From Spirochaetia bacterium (GTDB lineage: Bacteria; Spirochaetota; Spirochaetia; Treponematales; Breznakiellaceae), in NCBI GenBank assembly GCA_026002045.1, contig BOAV01000027.1:1-26516 (forward strand): a DNA stretch of 26,516 bases, given 5' to 3'. Below the pieces are notes generated by a model that saw nothing but the letters and a program-made list of their open reading frames with translations, did not search any database and had not been told where the DNA came from. Made by a program: the position numbers and the translations under genes. Positions 8,148 through 15,979 of the stretch are shown in pieces (within the stretch, counting starts at the first letter, position 1; each line of letters begins with the position of its first letter).

Positions 8148-9722
8148 TCAATCACAAAGCACGATATGTACTACCCGGTTACCCGCATACATCCAGATTC
8201 CAAAATCAAGATCATCACCGGTACGGACACGATCGGTTTGCCAATCACCATTTCCGTCAAAGTGTCCTTCCTCAATTTTAAGAAAGGTTTCATTGCGCGG
8301 GTTGGTACAGTAATTGCCAAATTCAGTCTCATCCAAAATGGGCTTCTTCCGTAGATCAAAAAAGAAACTGTCTCCGACGCAGTAAAATTCACGCGCCCCG
8401 GTTTGGAATAAAAGCGCCCTGCCCCGTTCATGATGCGCCGAAGGCCAGCGGTGGGTATAATACGCCTTGCCCGGTTCCCGGAACTGGACATTGCAAACAT
8501 ATCCCTCAAGTTCCAGAAGCTGAAAAGTCATTCCCTCTTCCTGAATGATGGGGTGGATATTTTCATGGCTTGCGATTATAAGCGGAATCGCATCGGAAAC
8601 CATGGCAAAACTGTCAACCACGCTTTGAAGCTCCGGACGGACACTGGAATCCTCCAGAAGAATATCCTCTACCCCAAACATGTTGTAACCGACCGCATGA
8701 TGCCGGCCAACGGCACTGATAATCCCCCACTCGTTCGGTTTCCTTCTGAGTGATTCAGGAAGAAACAGGGGATTATCCGGCCGGTCAAAGGCGGCGCACA
8801 CCGAATCGAATTGTCCGATATTGGTATGATAAATGTCCGGTCCAAGAATATCAATATCCGGTGAGGCAAACTTCCACAGATCAAGAACCTTTGCGGCAGC
8901 GCCGCCAGACGGATAATCAAGTCCCGGCTGGTTAAAACCGCCGTCTCCGTTCCAGACATTGACGATCATGGGCAGGTTTACTATTTTTTTCCCCTCATGG
9001 GCAACCGCATTGATATATTTTGCCACCGACCAGGCGCTTAAAAATTCTCCACCCTGATAGCCGAAAAGCTCCGGCCAGTTCCCCTGCTTTTTTTCGCCCG
9101 CTTCCGCCCATGCTTTACGTACCCGTGATGTCACGGGCAGCGCAGCGATGTAATTAACCAATTCCACAGGAACAGCGGATTGATATTCCGCTTCCCCCTC
9201 CGGGCCGTGGTCCCGTACCGCCCGTGCATCAATTCCCGGTTCGTTTTCAACCTGAAATCCGATAACTAAACCGGCGGTATCTATTTTTTTTATATGCTCC
9301 GCCAGGGCGGCAAAGGCTTTTTTATCCGCCTCAAGATTCGCCTTACAGTGGGAAGACAAGACCCCGGCCTTGAAGCCGTCATGGGTAATAACCCGGTGAA
9401 AGCGTTCAGGATTTTGTTTAACCCATTCGGGGGTATACTGCATCTTTCCGTTTTTCCAGGTACCAAACCAGAGGAGTATAAGGCAGAAACCATGTTTTCC
9501 CGCTTCCGCAAGAATCATATCGGTCTGGGTAAAATCAAACACCCCCTCTTCCGGTTCAAGAAGATTCCAGTAGACCGGAACCTCCGCCGTATTTGCCCGC
9601 AATGCTTTTAACGCCTGCCAGGAAACTTCCAGCTGTGCCGCCGATTGAGAACTTGAATTATGACACTGCCCGCCCAGCGGGAAGAAGGGTTTCCCATTAT
9701 GAGAAAAAACAGTTTTCATCAT
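8148..9722 (-). CDS. Glycoside hydrolase, beta-galactosidase-like (GH35/GH42 clan, DUF5597 type)
   Basis: A 524-residue TIM-barrel hydrolase of clan GH-A. The start reads MMKTVFSHNGKPFFPLGGQ. Barrel signatures are VPVYWNLLEPEEGVFDFT (about 48-65), LLWFGTWKNG (83-92), and the acid/base glutamate E161 in VENEPG. A candidate nucleophile glutamate lies in FLPES at about 325. The C-terminal third is beta-rich, as in proteins annotated with DUF5597. There is no signal peptide, so it should act in the cytoplasm on oligosaccharides or glycosides imported by the ABC transporter encoded upstream in the same operon. Two adjacent ATGs (9722 and 9719) follow AGGGGTG; the second has the better spacing. Galactosidase activity is a family expectation, not shown here. 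Confidence 0.8.
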   Translation of the reverse strand: MMKTVFSHNGKPFFPLGGQCHNSSSQSAAQLEVSWQALKALRANTAEVPVYWNLLEPEEGVFDFTQTDMILAEAGKHGFCLILLWFGTWKNGKMQYTPEWVKQNPERFHRVITHDGFKAGVLSSHCKANLEADKKAFAALAEHIKKIDTAGLVIGFQVENEPGIDARAVRDHGPEGEAEYQSAVPVELVNYIAALPVTSRVRKAWAEAGEKKQGNWPELFGYQGGEFLSAWSVAKYINAVAHEGKKIVNLPMIVNVWNGDGGFNQPGLDYPSGGAAAKVLDLWKFASPDIDILGPDIYHTNIGQFDSVCAAFDRPDNPLFLPESLRRKPNEWGIISAVGRHHAVGYNMFGVEDILLEDSSVRPELQSVVDSFAMVSDAIPLIIASHENIHPIIQEEGMTFQLLELEGYVCNVQFREPGKAYYTHRWPSAHHERGRALLFQTGAREFYCVGDSFFFDLRKKPILDETEFGNYCTNPRNETFLKIEEGHFDGNGDWQTDRVRTGDDLDFGIWMYAGNRVVHIVLCD

Positions 9723-9734
9723 TTACACCCCTGT

Positions 9735-11081
9735 TCAGATACCAAGATCGCAGCCCGCTTCAACAAGCTGTTTCTGTAAGGCTTTGATGTTAATATCCTT
9801 AAACGCAGCACCCTCACGGGCGGCCATAACCGCCGCTGTCCCCGCAGCCTGCCCCATACCCAATAACAGACCCTGCCCACGTGAACCGGCCTGAGCCCTT
9901 GGATTTGATGAGAAGGTCCGGCCCGAAACGATCACATTGTCAAGATCCTTCGGTACCAGAACGCCATAGGGAATATCGTAGTAATCATTAACATCAACCT
10001 GGTTAAAACTTACATCGGTACGTTTGCCCCGGCTTATATCATCAAAGGGCCCCTGACAGCGTAGTATTGTTTTGTCCGGCTGTTTGCGCACCTCAAGGCA
10101 GTCTTCCTGGGTCAGATAATCTTCGCCAATGATTCTGCGGCTATCCCGAACGCCGATTTCGGCGCCGGAACTGGCAATATAGCACTTTTCAAAACCAGGC
10201 ACATATTTGCGGAAGAAATTCAGATGCTGCAGCATTCGTACACGGGATTCAAGTTCACCAAAGGTAAGTTCCTCAACCTTTGTTCCGTTAATATTCCGCA
10301 CCCGTACGGAGTTTACAAAAACCGTATTCGGACGCTGTCCCAAGTGGTGGCTGCCGAATTTATCATCCTCATTGGTAAAGATCCCATCGGCCTTTGCCTT
10401 CGCCCTAAGTTTTGAGAAATCCTTGTCCTCCGCAATATATTTCAGATACTTTTCAGTATCCACATCCGCAAGAATATAGGGAATGGTTACCCCCATCAAA
10501 TCCCCATGTTCATCTCCAACTTCATAATGCGCTCCGGCACGGGTGCAGATATCCGCATCTCCTGTGGCATCGACAATTGTTTTCCCTATCAGCACCTCGC
10601 GGCCTGACTTTGAATCAATAACAATTCCCTTAACCCTGCGTTTACTGTCCATGATTACGTCGCTGACAAAGGAATGAAGCAGTACTTCCATTTTTTCTTT
10701 AAGCACAAATTCGGCAATCAGGGATTTAAAAAATTCTGAGTCGTGAAAATACCAGTCACCGAAAAGCGGAATATGACGCACATCCGCCGCATCCTGTCCG
10801 GCATTACGGACAAGGGACAAAAGCTCCTCCGCTATCCCGCCGATAGATTTCATGCCGGGGTACGCGCCCCCCAGGGGCATTCCGCAGCCATAGGACATCA
10901 TTCCACCCAGAAAACCGTTTTTCTCAATCAGTATGGTTTTAGCGCCGGAGCGGTGTGCCGCAATTGCCGCTCCAAGCCCACCGGGTCCGCCGCCGGCGAC
11001 AATTACATCTCCGGTCCATCTGATCGGCAGATTTTGATACCTGCATATCACATTAAAATTAGTAACATCATATTCTGCCAT
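9735..11081 (-). CDS. FAD-dependent oxidoreductase (FAD_oxidored family)
   Basis: A 448-residue flavoprotein with an N-terminal Rossmann dinucleotide motif, VIVAGGGPGGLGAAIAA (about 27-43), an acidic ADP-ribose contact at ILIEKNGFLGGMMS, a mid-protein IVDATGDADIC segment, and the C-terminal FAD motif GLLLGMGQAAGTAAVMA. These are features of the FAD_oxidored (PF12831-type) group, often found in carbohydrate-use operons. Its substrate is unknown; oxidation of a sugar or a polyol/cyclitol-like glycoside aglycone is possible. It begins three bases after the permease stop, with its AAGGGGTG ribosome site overlapping that stop, so it is translationally linked to the transporter. No signal peptide is visible, so it is cytoplasmic. 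Confidence 0.82.
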   Translation of the reverse strand: MAEYDVTNFNVICRYQNLPIRWTGDVIVAGGGPGGLGAAIAAHRSGAKTILIEKNGFLGGMMSYGCGMPLGGAYPGMKSIGGIAEELLSLVRNAGQDAADVRHIPLFGDWYFHDSEFFKSLIAEFVLKEKMEVLLHSFVSDVIMDSKRRVKGIVIDSKSGREVLIGKTIVDATGDADICTRAGAHYEVGDEHGDLMGVTIPYILADVDTEKYLKYIAEDKDFSKLRAKAKADGIFTNEDDKFGSHHLGQRPNTVFVNSVRVRNINGTKVEELTFGELESRVRMLQHLNFFRKYVPGFEKCYIASSGAEIGVRDSRRIIGEDYLTQEDCLEVRKQPDKTILRCQGPFDDISRGKRTDVSFNQVDVNDYYDIPYGVLVPKDLDNVIVSGRTFSSNPRAQAGSRGQGLLLGMGQAAGTAAVMAAREGAAFKDINIKALQKQLVEAGCDLGI

Positions 11082-11084
11082 CGT

Positions 11085-11930
11085 TCACCCCTTAATACCA
11101 ACGGTTGCTATACCTTCAACAAACTGTTTTTGACAGGTAAAATAAAGAATAAGGACCGGCGCAAGCCCCATAACCGTGGCCGCCATAATAAGGCAGTTTT
11201 CAGTATCCTGTGCCTGCTGAAAAAAACGAATCCCAAGCTGTATGGTCTTTAGCCGGTCGGAACTAATATAAATCAAGGGCCCAAGATAATCATTCCAGGC
11301 GCCGATAAAGGTAAATATTACCAGGGTAGAAATTGCGGCCTTTGACAGGGGAAGTATGATCCGGGTAAGTATCATTACTTCGTTGCAACCGTCAATCCGT
11401 GCGGATTCAGAGAGTTCTTCCGGTATACTAAAGAAAAATTGCCGCAGCAGGAATACCCCGAAGGTTGAAAAAGCATTGATAAGGATCAGCGACGCATGAC
11501 TATCCCCAAGGCCTAAGTTACTCATCATAATGAACTGCGGAATCATGGTTACCTGAAAAGGAATCATCATGGTAGAAAGATACAAAAGAAAAATTTTGTC
11601 CCGGCCGGGGAACTGTATCTTTGAAAAAGAATAGGCCGCCAATGAACAGGTAACCACCTGGAGAACAGTAATGATTACCGCAAGCTTTAGGGTATTTAAA
11701 AAATAAGTAAAGAAAGAAATTTTTGCCAATACCCGGTTGAAATTATTCCATTGAACCGGATGGGGGATCCACTTAATCGGGAACTCAAATAGATCTTTAT
11801 CAAGTTTAACCGCCGCAGAAAGCATCCAGAGGAAGGGAAGCAGCATACCCAAAGCCCCCACGGTTAAAACAACATAAAGGCATATACGGCCAACGTCAGG
11901 TTTTATGGGCCTGATTACTGCGGCATTCAT
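11085..11930 (-). CDS. Sugar ABC transporter permease, MalG/CUT1 type
   Basis: A 281-residue inner-membrane permease with six hydrophobic helices. The EAA loop that docks the ATPase is present as ESARIDGCNEVMILTRIILP (about residues 180-200), followed by a conserved SKAAISTLVIFTFIGAWNDY helix typical of MalG-like subunits. It pairs with the MalF-like permease just upstream and the lipoprotein binding protein. No ATPase is encoded in this operon, so a shared MsmK/UgpC-type ATPase elsewhere is likely, as in many CUT1 systems. The ATG at 11930 has a GGAGG site. The substrate cannot be read from sequence, but the neighbouring glycoside hydrolase suggests an oligosaccharide or glycoside. Confidence 0.9.
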   Translation of the reverse strand: MNAAVIRPIKPDVGRICLYVVLTVGALGMLLPFLWMLSAAVKLDKDLFEFPIKWIPHPVQWNNFNRVLAKISFFTYFLNTLKLAVIITVLQVVTCSLAAYSFSKIQFPGRDKIFLLYLSTMMIPFQVTMIPQFIMMSNLGLGDSHASLILINAFSTFGVFLLRQFFFSIPEELSESARIDGCNEVMILTRIILPLSKAAISTLVIFTFIGAWNDYLGPLIYISSDRLKTIQLGIRFFQQAQDTENCLIMAATVMGLAPVLILYFTCQKQFVEGIATVGIKG

Positions 11931-11957
11931 TTTGTGCCTCCCTGTCTATAAATTGAT

Positions 11958-12851
11958 TCACGCATAATCAACCCATTTCTTTTGTCCCCTGAACTGAATC
12001 AAGGTCATGGTCATGATCATTATAAACAAAACCAATGCTATCGCCGAGGCATATCCAAAATTATAGTTTACAAATCCGGAGCGGTATATATAAAAAACCA
12101 AAACATTTGTAGAACGTCCCGGGCCGCCCTCGGTCATGATATTTATCGAATCAAAAACTTTAAACGAGTTAATAACCGCAACAATCAACACAAAGAACAT
12201 GGTAGGGCTCAGCATGGGCAACGTAACATAGCGGAAACGCTGAAAGGCATTGGTGCCGTCAATCTTTGCCGCCTCGTATAAATGCTGGGGGATTCCCTTT
12301 AATCCCGCAAGCAGGATTACCATATAATAGCCGCAGTTTTTCCACGACTGCATCAGAATAATGGAAGGCATCGCCCATTTTGAACTGCTTATCCAGCCCG
12401 GAGGATTTTCTATCCCAAGGCTCATAAGGAACATATTAATGGGCCCGAAACGGGGATGGTACAACATACGCCAAATCATTGATACCGCAACCATTGCGGT
12501 GATATATGGCAGAAAATAAACCACCCGGTAAGCGCTCAAAAACTTAAGGTCATTGTTAAGGGCAAGGGCCAGAAGAAGGCCAAGCAATATGGTCAGGGGG
12601 ACCGAACCAAAAGTATAGACCAGATTGTTTATGAATGAAATACGGAAGGTCTCATCGTTTAGCATTTTTATAAAATTTTTTAACCCGGCAAACTCAGGTG
12701 AAGAGAAGGCATCCCAATTACAGAAGGCAAGCACAAACGCGGCGGTTGCGGGTATAAATACAAAAAAAAGAAACCCGAGAAAATTAGGCAGTAAAAAAAG
12801 ATAGCCGTTAACGATATTGCGTTTTTCTATTTTGCTCAACTTATGTTTCAA
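11958..12851 (-). CDS. Sugar ABC transporter permease, MalF/UgpA (CUT1) type
   Basis: A 297-residue permease with six predicted helices and the EAA loop YEAAKIDGTNAFQRFRYVTL (about 213-232). The N-terminal cytoplasmic stretch MKHKLSKIEKRN is followed by GYLFLLPNFLGFLFF, as in CUT1 MalF-like proteins. Translation appears to start at TTG (12849-12851), since GGAGG lies seven bases upstream and no ATG is available. That ribosome site comes directly after the T-run of the hairpin at 12864-12901, so expression should be lower than that of the binding protein. It forms the membrane channel with the MalG-like permease downstream. Confidence 0.9.
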   Translation of the reverse strand: MKHKLSKIEKRNIVNGYLFLLPNFLGFLFFVFIPATAAFVLAFCNWDAFSSPEFAGLKNFIKMLNDETFRISFINNLVYTFGSVPLTILLGLLLALALNNDLKFLSAYRVVYFLPYITAMVAVSMIWRMLYHPRFGPINMFLMSLGIENPPGWISSSKWAMPSIILMQSWKNCGYYMVILLAGLKGIPQHLYEAAKIDGTNAFQRFRYVTLPMLSPTMFFVLIVAVINSFKVFDSINIMTEGGPGRSTNVLVFYIYRSGFVNYNFGYASAIALVLFIMIMTMTLIQFRGQKKWVDYA

Positions 12852-12863
12852 GGGACTGCCTCC

Positions 12864-12901
12864 AAAAAAGGTTAATGGGGGAAATTAATCCCCCATTAAC
12901 C
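12864..12901 (-). terminator. Internal hairpin with T-run between binding protein and permeases
   Basis: A perfect 13-bp stem, GGTTAATGGGGGA at 12870-12882 pairing with 12889-12901, has a 6-base loop and is followed on the minus strand by TTTTTT and then the permease's GGAGG. It resembles a leaky intrinsic terminator or 3'-end stabiliser that would keep binding-protein mRNA in excess over the permease mRNA, as known for malE-malF type operons. Confidence 0.75.
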
Positions 12902-12920
12902 CTGGGTTTTGTGCGCTTAA

Positions 12921-14207
12921 CTACTTGTTGTTTTTAATAACTTCCGCACGGCGGGACTGAATAGCCTTAATGCCGTCATCAATGGACTTTTCCCCGATAA
13001 ATACCAATTCCGATTCCTCAAGGAATATCTGTTTAATCTGGTTAAGCCCGGGGGTAATAGGTTCAGGCTGATGAACATTTTCTTTGAACAGCACTTCTAT
13101 GTTCTGCGGCGGCAGGGAACGATCACCGATAAAAGCTGTCCTGACTTCAGGATGATATTTTGCGGCGGGAAGGGTCCCGCCGGCGGCAAAAATGGTGGCC
13201 CCCTGAACCCCGGCAAAATACTGGGTAAAATGATAGGCCGCTTCAGGACTCTTTGACCGCGCATTAACCGCCGTATGAACCCATGCGCCATGGCTCTGCT
13301 GGGCCGGTTCACCCGTAAGATGGGGCAGGGCGGCGAAGTCCCAGTCAAAATCAATATTCCCGTTCGCTTTACTGTTACGCATTTGATTGATCGTCCAGTC
13401 CCCGGTAAAGTACACGGCGGTCCGCTTCTGTTCAAAGGCGGGACGAACCCCAAGGCCGGTCGATTTTATTTCACCATGGGGAAGAGAGATACCCTCTTTA
13501 ACTGCCTGATTTTTCATTTCCATGCCGGTCCTTACCAGGGAAAAATCATCATCCAGGAAGGTAAATCCGTGCTGGAATGCCGGGAGAAGGTAATCATCAT
13601 TACGGGTATGAAAATGCAGGCCATAGGTTTTGCTGGGACCGCTGCCAAAGGTCATTTTTCTGCCGGTTTCAAATATCTGTTCCCAGGTCATATCGTCGGT
13701 GGGCAGCGGGACGCCCCTTTCCTGGAACATGGTTTTGTTATATGCAATTACCCATACGGAACTGCGGTAAGGGAGGGAATAAAGGGAACCCTGGAACCTG
13801 ACCTGGTCGTTGAAATTATCCCCATAAATGCTCAAATCGATACCGCCCTTTTTGATATAATCATCAAGGTTCAGAATCAGCTTGCGGCTTATATACTCGG
13901 AAATAAGCGCATTGCCGTCAATACACATCACGTCGGGGCCGGCATTGGCGGCCAATGCCGCAATCAGCTTATCCGCGTATTCCCTAACCGGTGTCATGGT
14001 GACATTAACCTTGCGATTGGGAAATTCGGCCTGATAAGCATCTACGACCCTGCGGGAAAGCTGCTCATCATCATTCCAGACCCAGAACTCAATGGCGCTC
14101 GATCCGTCACCGGCCGGGACAGCGTTTTTCTTTTGGCATCCGTTTAATCCGATTATTAGTGCCAAAACCATAAGAATAACAGTAAAACTTCTTAAACCCT
14201 TTTTCAT
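12921..14207 (-). CDS. Sugar ABC transporter substrate-binding lipoprotein (CUT1 type)
   Basis: A 428-residue extracytoplasmic solute-binding protein, the first gene of the operon. The start is the ATG at 14207, seven residues inside the longest reading, because GGAGG lies just upstream and it begins a proper signal (MKKGLRSFTVILMVLALIIG) with lipobox LNGC. The mature protein starts CQKKN and then IEFWVWNDDEQLSRRVVDAY, typical of MalE/UgpB-like family 1 binding proteins, with GPDVMCIDGNALI and TYGLHFHTRNDDYLLPA further in. It delivers substrate to the two permeases encoded next. The ligand is unknown; the hydrolase and oxidoreductase in the same operon suggest a glycoside. Two copies of AGTACCGATT upstream suggest regulation. 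Confidence 0.92.
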   Translation of the reverse strand: MKKGLRSFTVILMVLALIIGLNGCQKKNAVPAGDGSSAIEFWVWNDDEQLSRRVVDAYQAEFPNRKVNVTMTPVREYADKLIAALAANAGPDVMCIDGNALISEYISRKLILNLDDYIKKGGIDLSIYGDNFNDQVRFQGSLYSLPYRSSVWVIAYNKTMFQERGVPLPTDDMTWEQIFETGRKMTFGSGPSKTYGLHFHTRNDDYLLPAFQHGFTFLDDDFSLVRTGMEMKNQAVKEGISLPHGEIKSTGLGVRPAFEQKRTAVYFTGDWTINQMRNSKANGNIDFDWDFAALPHLTGEPAQQSHGAWVHTAVNARSKSPEAAYHFTQYFAGVQGATIFAAGGTLPAAKYHPEVRTAFIGDRSLPPQNIEVLFKENVHQPEPITPGLNQIKQIFLEESELVFIGEKSIDDGIKAIQSRRAEVIKNNK

Positions 14208-14342
14208 TTGATCCTCCAAATTCATCATTTAAAGAATCTTAAGCCTGTTTGATTTAATCTGAAAGTTACAAAAGTACCGATTTCAGTAATTTTTTATAGT
14301 ATTTTAGTACCGATTAATGTTTGTTCGCCAATTCTTCTTTGC
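14208..14342. promoter_or_regulatory. Promoter region of the glycoside operon with 33-bp-phased direct repeats
   Basis: These 135 bases lie upstream of the binding-protein gene, on its 5' side, and after the end of rhaA. AGTACCGATT occurs at 14273-14282 and again at 14306-14315, exactly 33 bases (about three helical turns) apart, in an A+T-rich stretch. Minus-strand -10-like candidates (TACTAT, TATAAA) lie between the repeats, but none has a strong -35. A TTGGCG with a 19-base spacer to TAAAAT is another option. The same-face spacing suits an activator or repressor dimer. No terminator for the rhamnose operon is evident here. Confidence 0.45.
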
Positions 14343-15578
14343 CTACCTGCGTAATTTTAACACATCATTCTCATATTGTGTCACGGATGTATACCAATCA
14401 CCTCCCGCTGTCTTTTGGCGTTTTAGGTATTCGTCCCACACCGTGCCAAAGGGCAGGGTTTTCAGTTCTTCCTGACAGACCAGCAGTTTTGAAAAATTGC
14501 CCACGTCCTGCAATTTTTTCAACTCCCCGTGGGGCAGAAGCAGGGCGTTTAACAGGGCCTTCTGCATGTTCCTCGCACCGGTAACCCACGCAGCAATTCT
14601 GTTGATACTGGCGTCAAAGTAATCAAGGCCGATGAGCACCCGGTCCTCAGCTTTATTGCGGATAATCTCTTTGGCAATTTCCTTCATCTCATCCTCGAAC
14701 AGGACGACGTGATCCGAATCCCAGCGTACCCCGCGGGTAACGTGGAGAGCAATCTTGTCAAAGAATAAAAGCAGGGAGGGGATTTTATCAGACACTAATT
14801 CTGTGGGGTGATAGTGGCCGTTGTCGAGCAGCACGTTAATGCCGGCCTTCGCCGCATAGGTCAAATAAAAATCCGCCGAACCCACCGTATAACTTTCAAG
14901 GCCGATGCCGAAGACCTTGCTTTCCACCACATCAACAATGTGGTTCTTGTCATATGTTACGGTAAATATTTCGTCTAGGGATTCTTTGAGCCGCTGCCGG
15001 GGGCCAAGCCGGTCGGCGGGAACATCCTTTAAGCCGTCGGGGATCCAGATATCGTGCAGGCAGGGGCTTCCCTGTTTTTCACCAATGTACGCCGCAATTT
15101 TTCTGCAGCTTTTTACGTGGCGGATCCAGAAATCGCGTATGGATTTATCGGGAGAGGAAAGGGTCAGCCCGCTTGCTGCCATGGGGTGGGAAAACAGGGT
15201 CGGGTTAAAATCTATCCCCATGTTCCGCGTTTTTGCCCAGGCAAGCCAGGGGTCAAAATGTTTACACTCCGGCTCGTCACGTTTAACAGGGCTGTCACTT
15301 ATGGCGTATATCGCGTGGAGGTTGATCCGTTTCTTGCCGGGGATAAGGGAAAAGGTGAAATCCAAATCCCCCATAAGCTCGTCCTTGTTCCGGGCCTTGC
15401 CGGGGTAATTGCCGGTGGTCTGAATGCCCCCGGATAAGGCTGCGCCGGTGTTTTCAAAACCCGTGATGTCATCACCCTGCCAGCAGTGCAGGGACACGGG
15501 TATTTCGGCGCATTTCTTTATCGCCGCTTCGGTATCAATCCCCCACTTCTTATACAGTTCCTGCGCCTTTGTATACAT
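14343..15578 (-). CDS. rhaA: L-rhamnose isomerase
   Basis: Converts L-rhamnose to L-rhamnulose in the cytoplasm. The 411 residues match the family's usual length of about 420. The N-terminus carries the conserved VSLHCWQGDDITGFE segment. Metal-ligand regions seen in RhaA are present in order: VESKVFGIGLESY (Glu), NVLLDNGHYHPTE (Asp), ALHVTRGVRWDSDHVV (His and Asp) and VLIGLDYFDAS (Asp). It is the last gene of the rhamnose operon, 20 bases after rhaM, with AAGGGG upstream of the ATG at 15578. RhaB kinase and RhaD aldolase, which should follow in the pathway, are not in this window. Confidence 0.95.
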   Translation of the reverse strand: MYTKAQELYKKWGIDTEAAIKKCAEIPVSLHCWQGDDITGFENTGAALSGGIQTTGNYPGKARNKDELMGDLDFTFSLIPGKKRINLHAIYAISDSPVKRDEPECKHFDPWLAWAKTRNMGIDFNPTLFSHPMAASGLTLSSPDKSIRDFWIRHVKSCRKIAAYIGEKQGSPCLHDIWIPDGLKDVPADRLGPRQRLKESLDEIFTVTYDKNHIVDVVESKVFGIGLESYTVGSADFYLTYAAKAGINVLLDNGHYHPTELVSDKIPSLLLFFDKIALHVTRGVRWDSDHVVLFEDEMKEIAKEIIRNKAEDRVLIGLDYFDASINRIAAWVTGARNMQKALLNALLLPHGELKKLQDVGNFSKLLVCQEELKTLPFGTVWDEYLKRQKTAGGDWYTSVTQYENDVLKLRR

Positions 15579-15598
15579 ATATGCCCCTTATTTTTTTG

Positions 15599-15913
15599 TT
15601 AGTCCATGTGGAATAGTTCGGTAAGTTCATCACAAACAGGCGACTCATCAGGGTTACTGTCCATCAGATCCTTCATGGAGTGCCACCATTTCTTTACAAT
15701 CTCTTTGCCGGCCAATTCTCCGTCCGTAGCGTCATCCGCAAGCTGCTGGTAGGCATAGAGGGTATTTGTTTTTGAATCAAGATAAATCGAATAATTTGAA
15801 ACCCCGGCCTTGCGGAGTTCCGCCTTTAGTTCCGGCCAAATCTCATCATGCCGTTTTTTATATTCCTTCTCGTTTCCCGGATGCAGATGCATAATAAATG
15901 CGTTCCGTTTCAT
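15599..15913 (-). CDS. rhaM: L-rhamnose mutarotase
   Basis: Interconverts alpha- and beta-L-rhamnopyranose, feeding the anomer needed by RhaA. It is 104 residues, exactly the length of Escherichia coli RhaM, with the family's active-site positions visible: H22 in KKRHDEIWPEL, Y41 in SNYSIYLD, and W76/W77 in KKWWHSMKDLM. It has a GGAGAGGG site three bases before the ATG. It sits between the binding protein and rhaA, downstream of a strong hairpin at 15934-15970, so its expression probably depends on read-through or partial termination. Confidence 0.95.
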   Translation of the reverse strand: MKRNAFIMHLHPGNEKEYKKRHDEIWPELKAELRKAGVSNYSIYLDSKTNTLYAYQQLADDATDGELAGKEIVKKWWHSMKDLMDSNPDESPVCDELTELFHMD

Positions 15914-15933
15914 CGTCCCTCTCCATTCACCGT

Positions 15934-15970
15934 AAAATAGCCGCAGGAGAATTATTCCTGCGGCTATTTT
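15934..15970 (-). terminator. Terminator-like hairpin between rhaS-type binding protein and rhaM
   Basis: A perfect 15-bp stem, AAAATAGCCGCAGGA at 15934-15948 pairing with 15956-15970, has a 7-base loop. On the minus strand it ends in TTTT after a GC-rich core, and the plus strand also gives a T-run, so it is symmetrical. Lying inside a one-direction operon after the binding-protein gene, it probably ends most transcripts there and lets a fraction reach rhaM-rhaA. Confidence 0.8.
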
Positions 15971-15979
15971 TATAAAGGA

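Noticed and set aside
7563..8354. Plus-strand open frame of 263 codons across the aldo/keto reductase and hydrolase end
   Set aside because: It is the complement of a clear reductase sequence and has low-quality composition with no family features.
13275..14147. Plus-strand open frame of 290 codons opposite the binding-protein gene
   Set aside because: The minus strand encodes a clear lipoprotein binding protein with signal peptide; the plus frame shows no motif.
14208..14342. tRNA or riboswitch upstream of the glycoside operon
   Set aside because: The segment is A+T-rich with direct, not inverted, repeats and no cloverleaf or known aptamer core that I can see.
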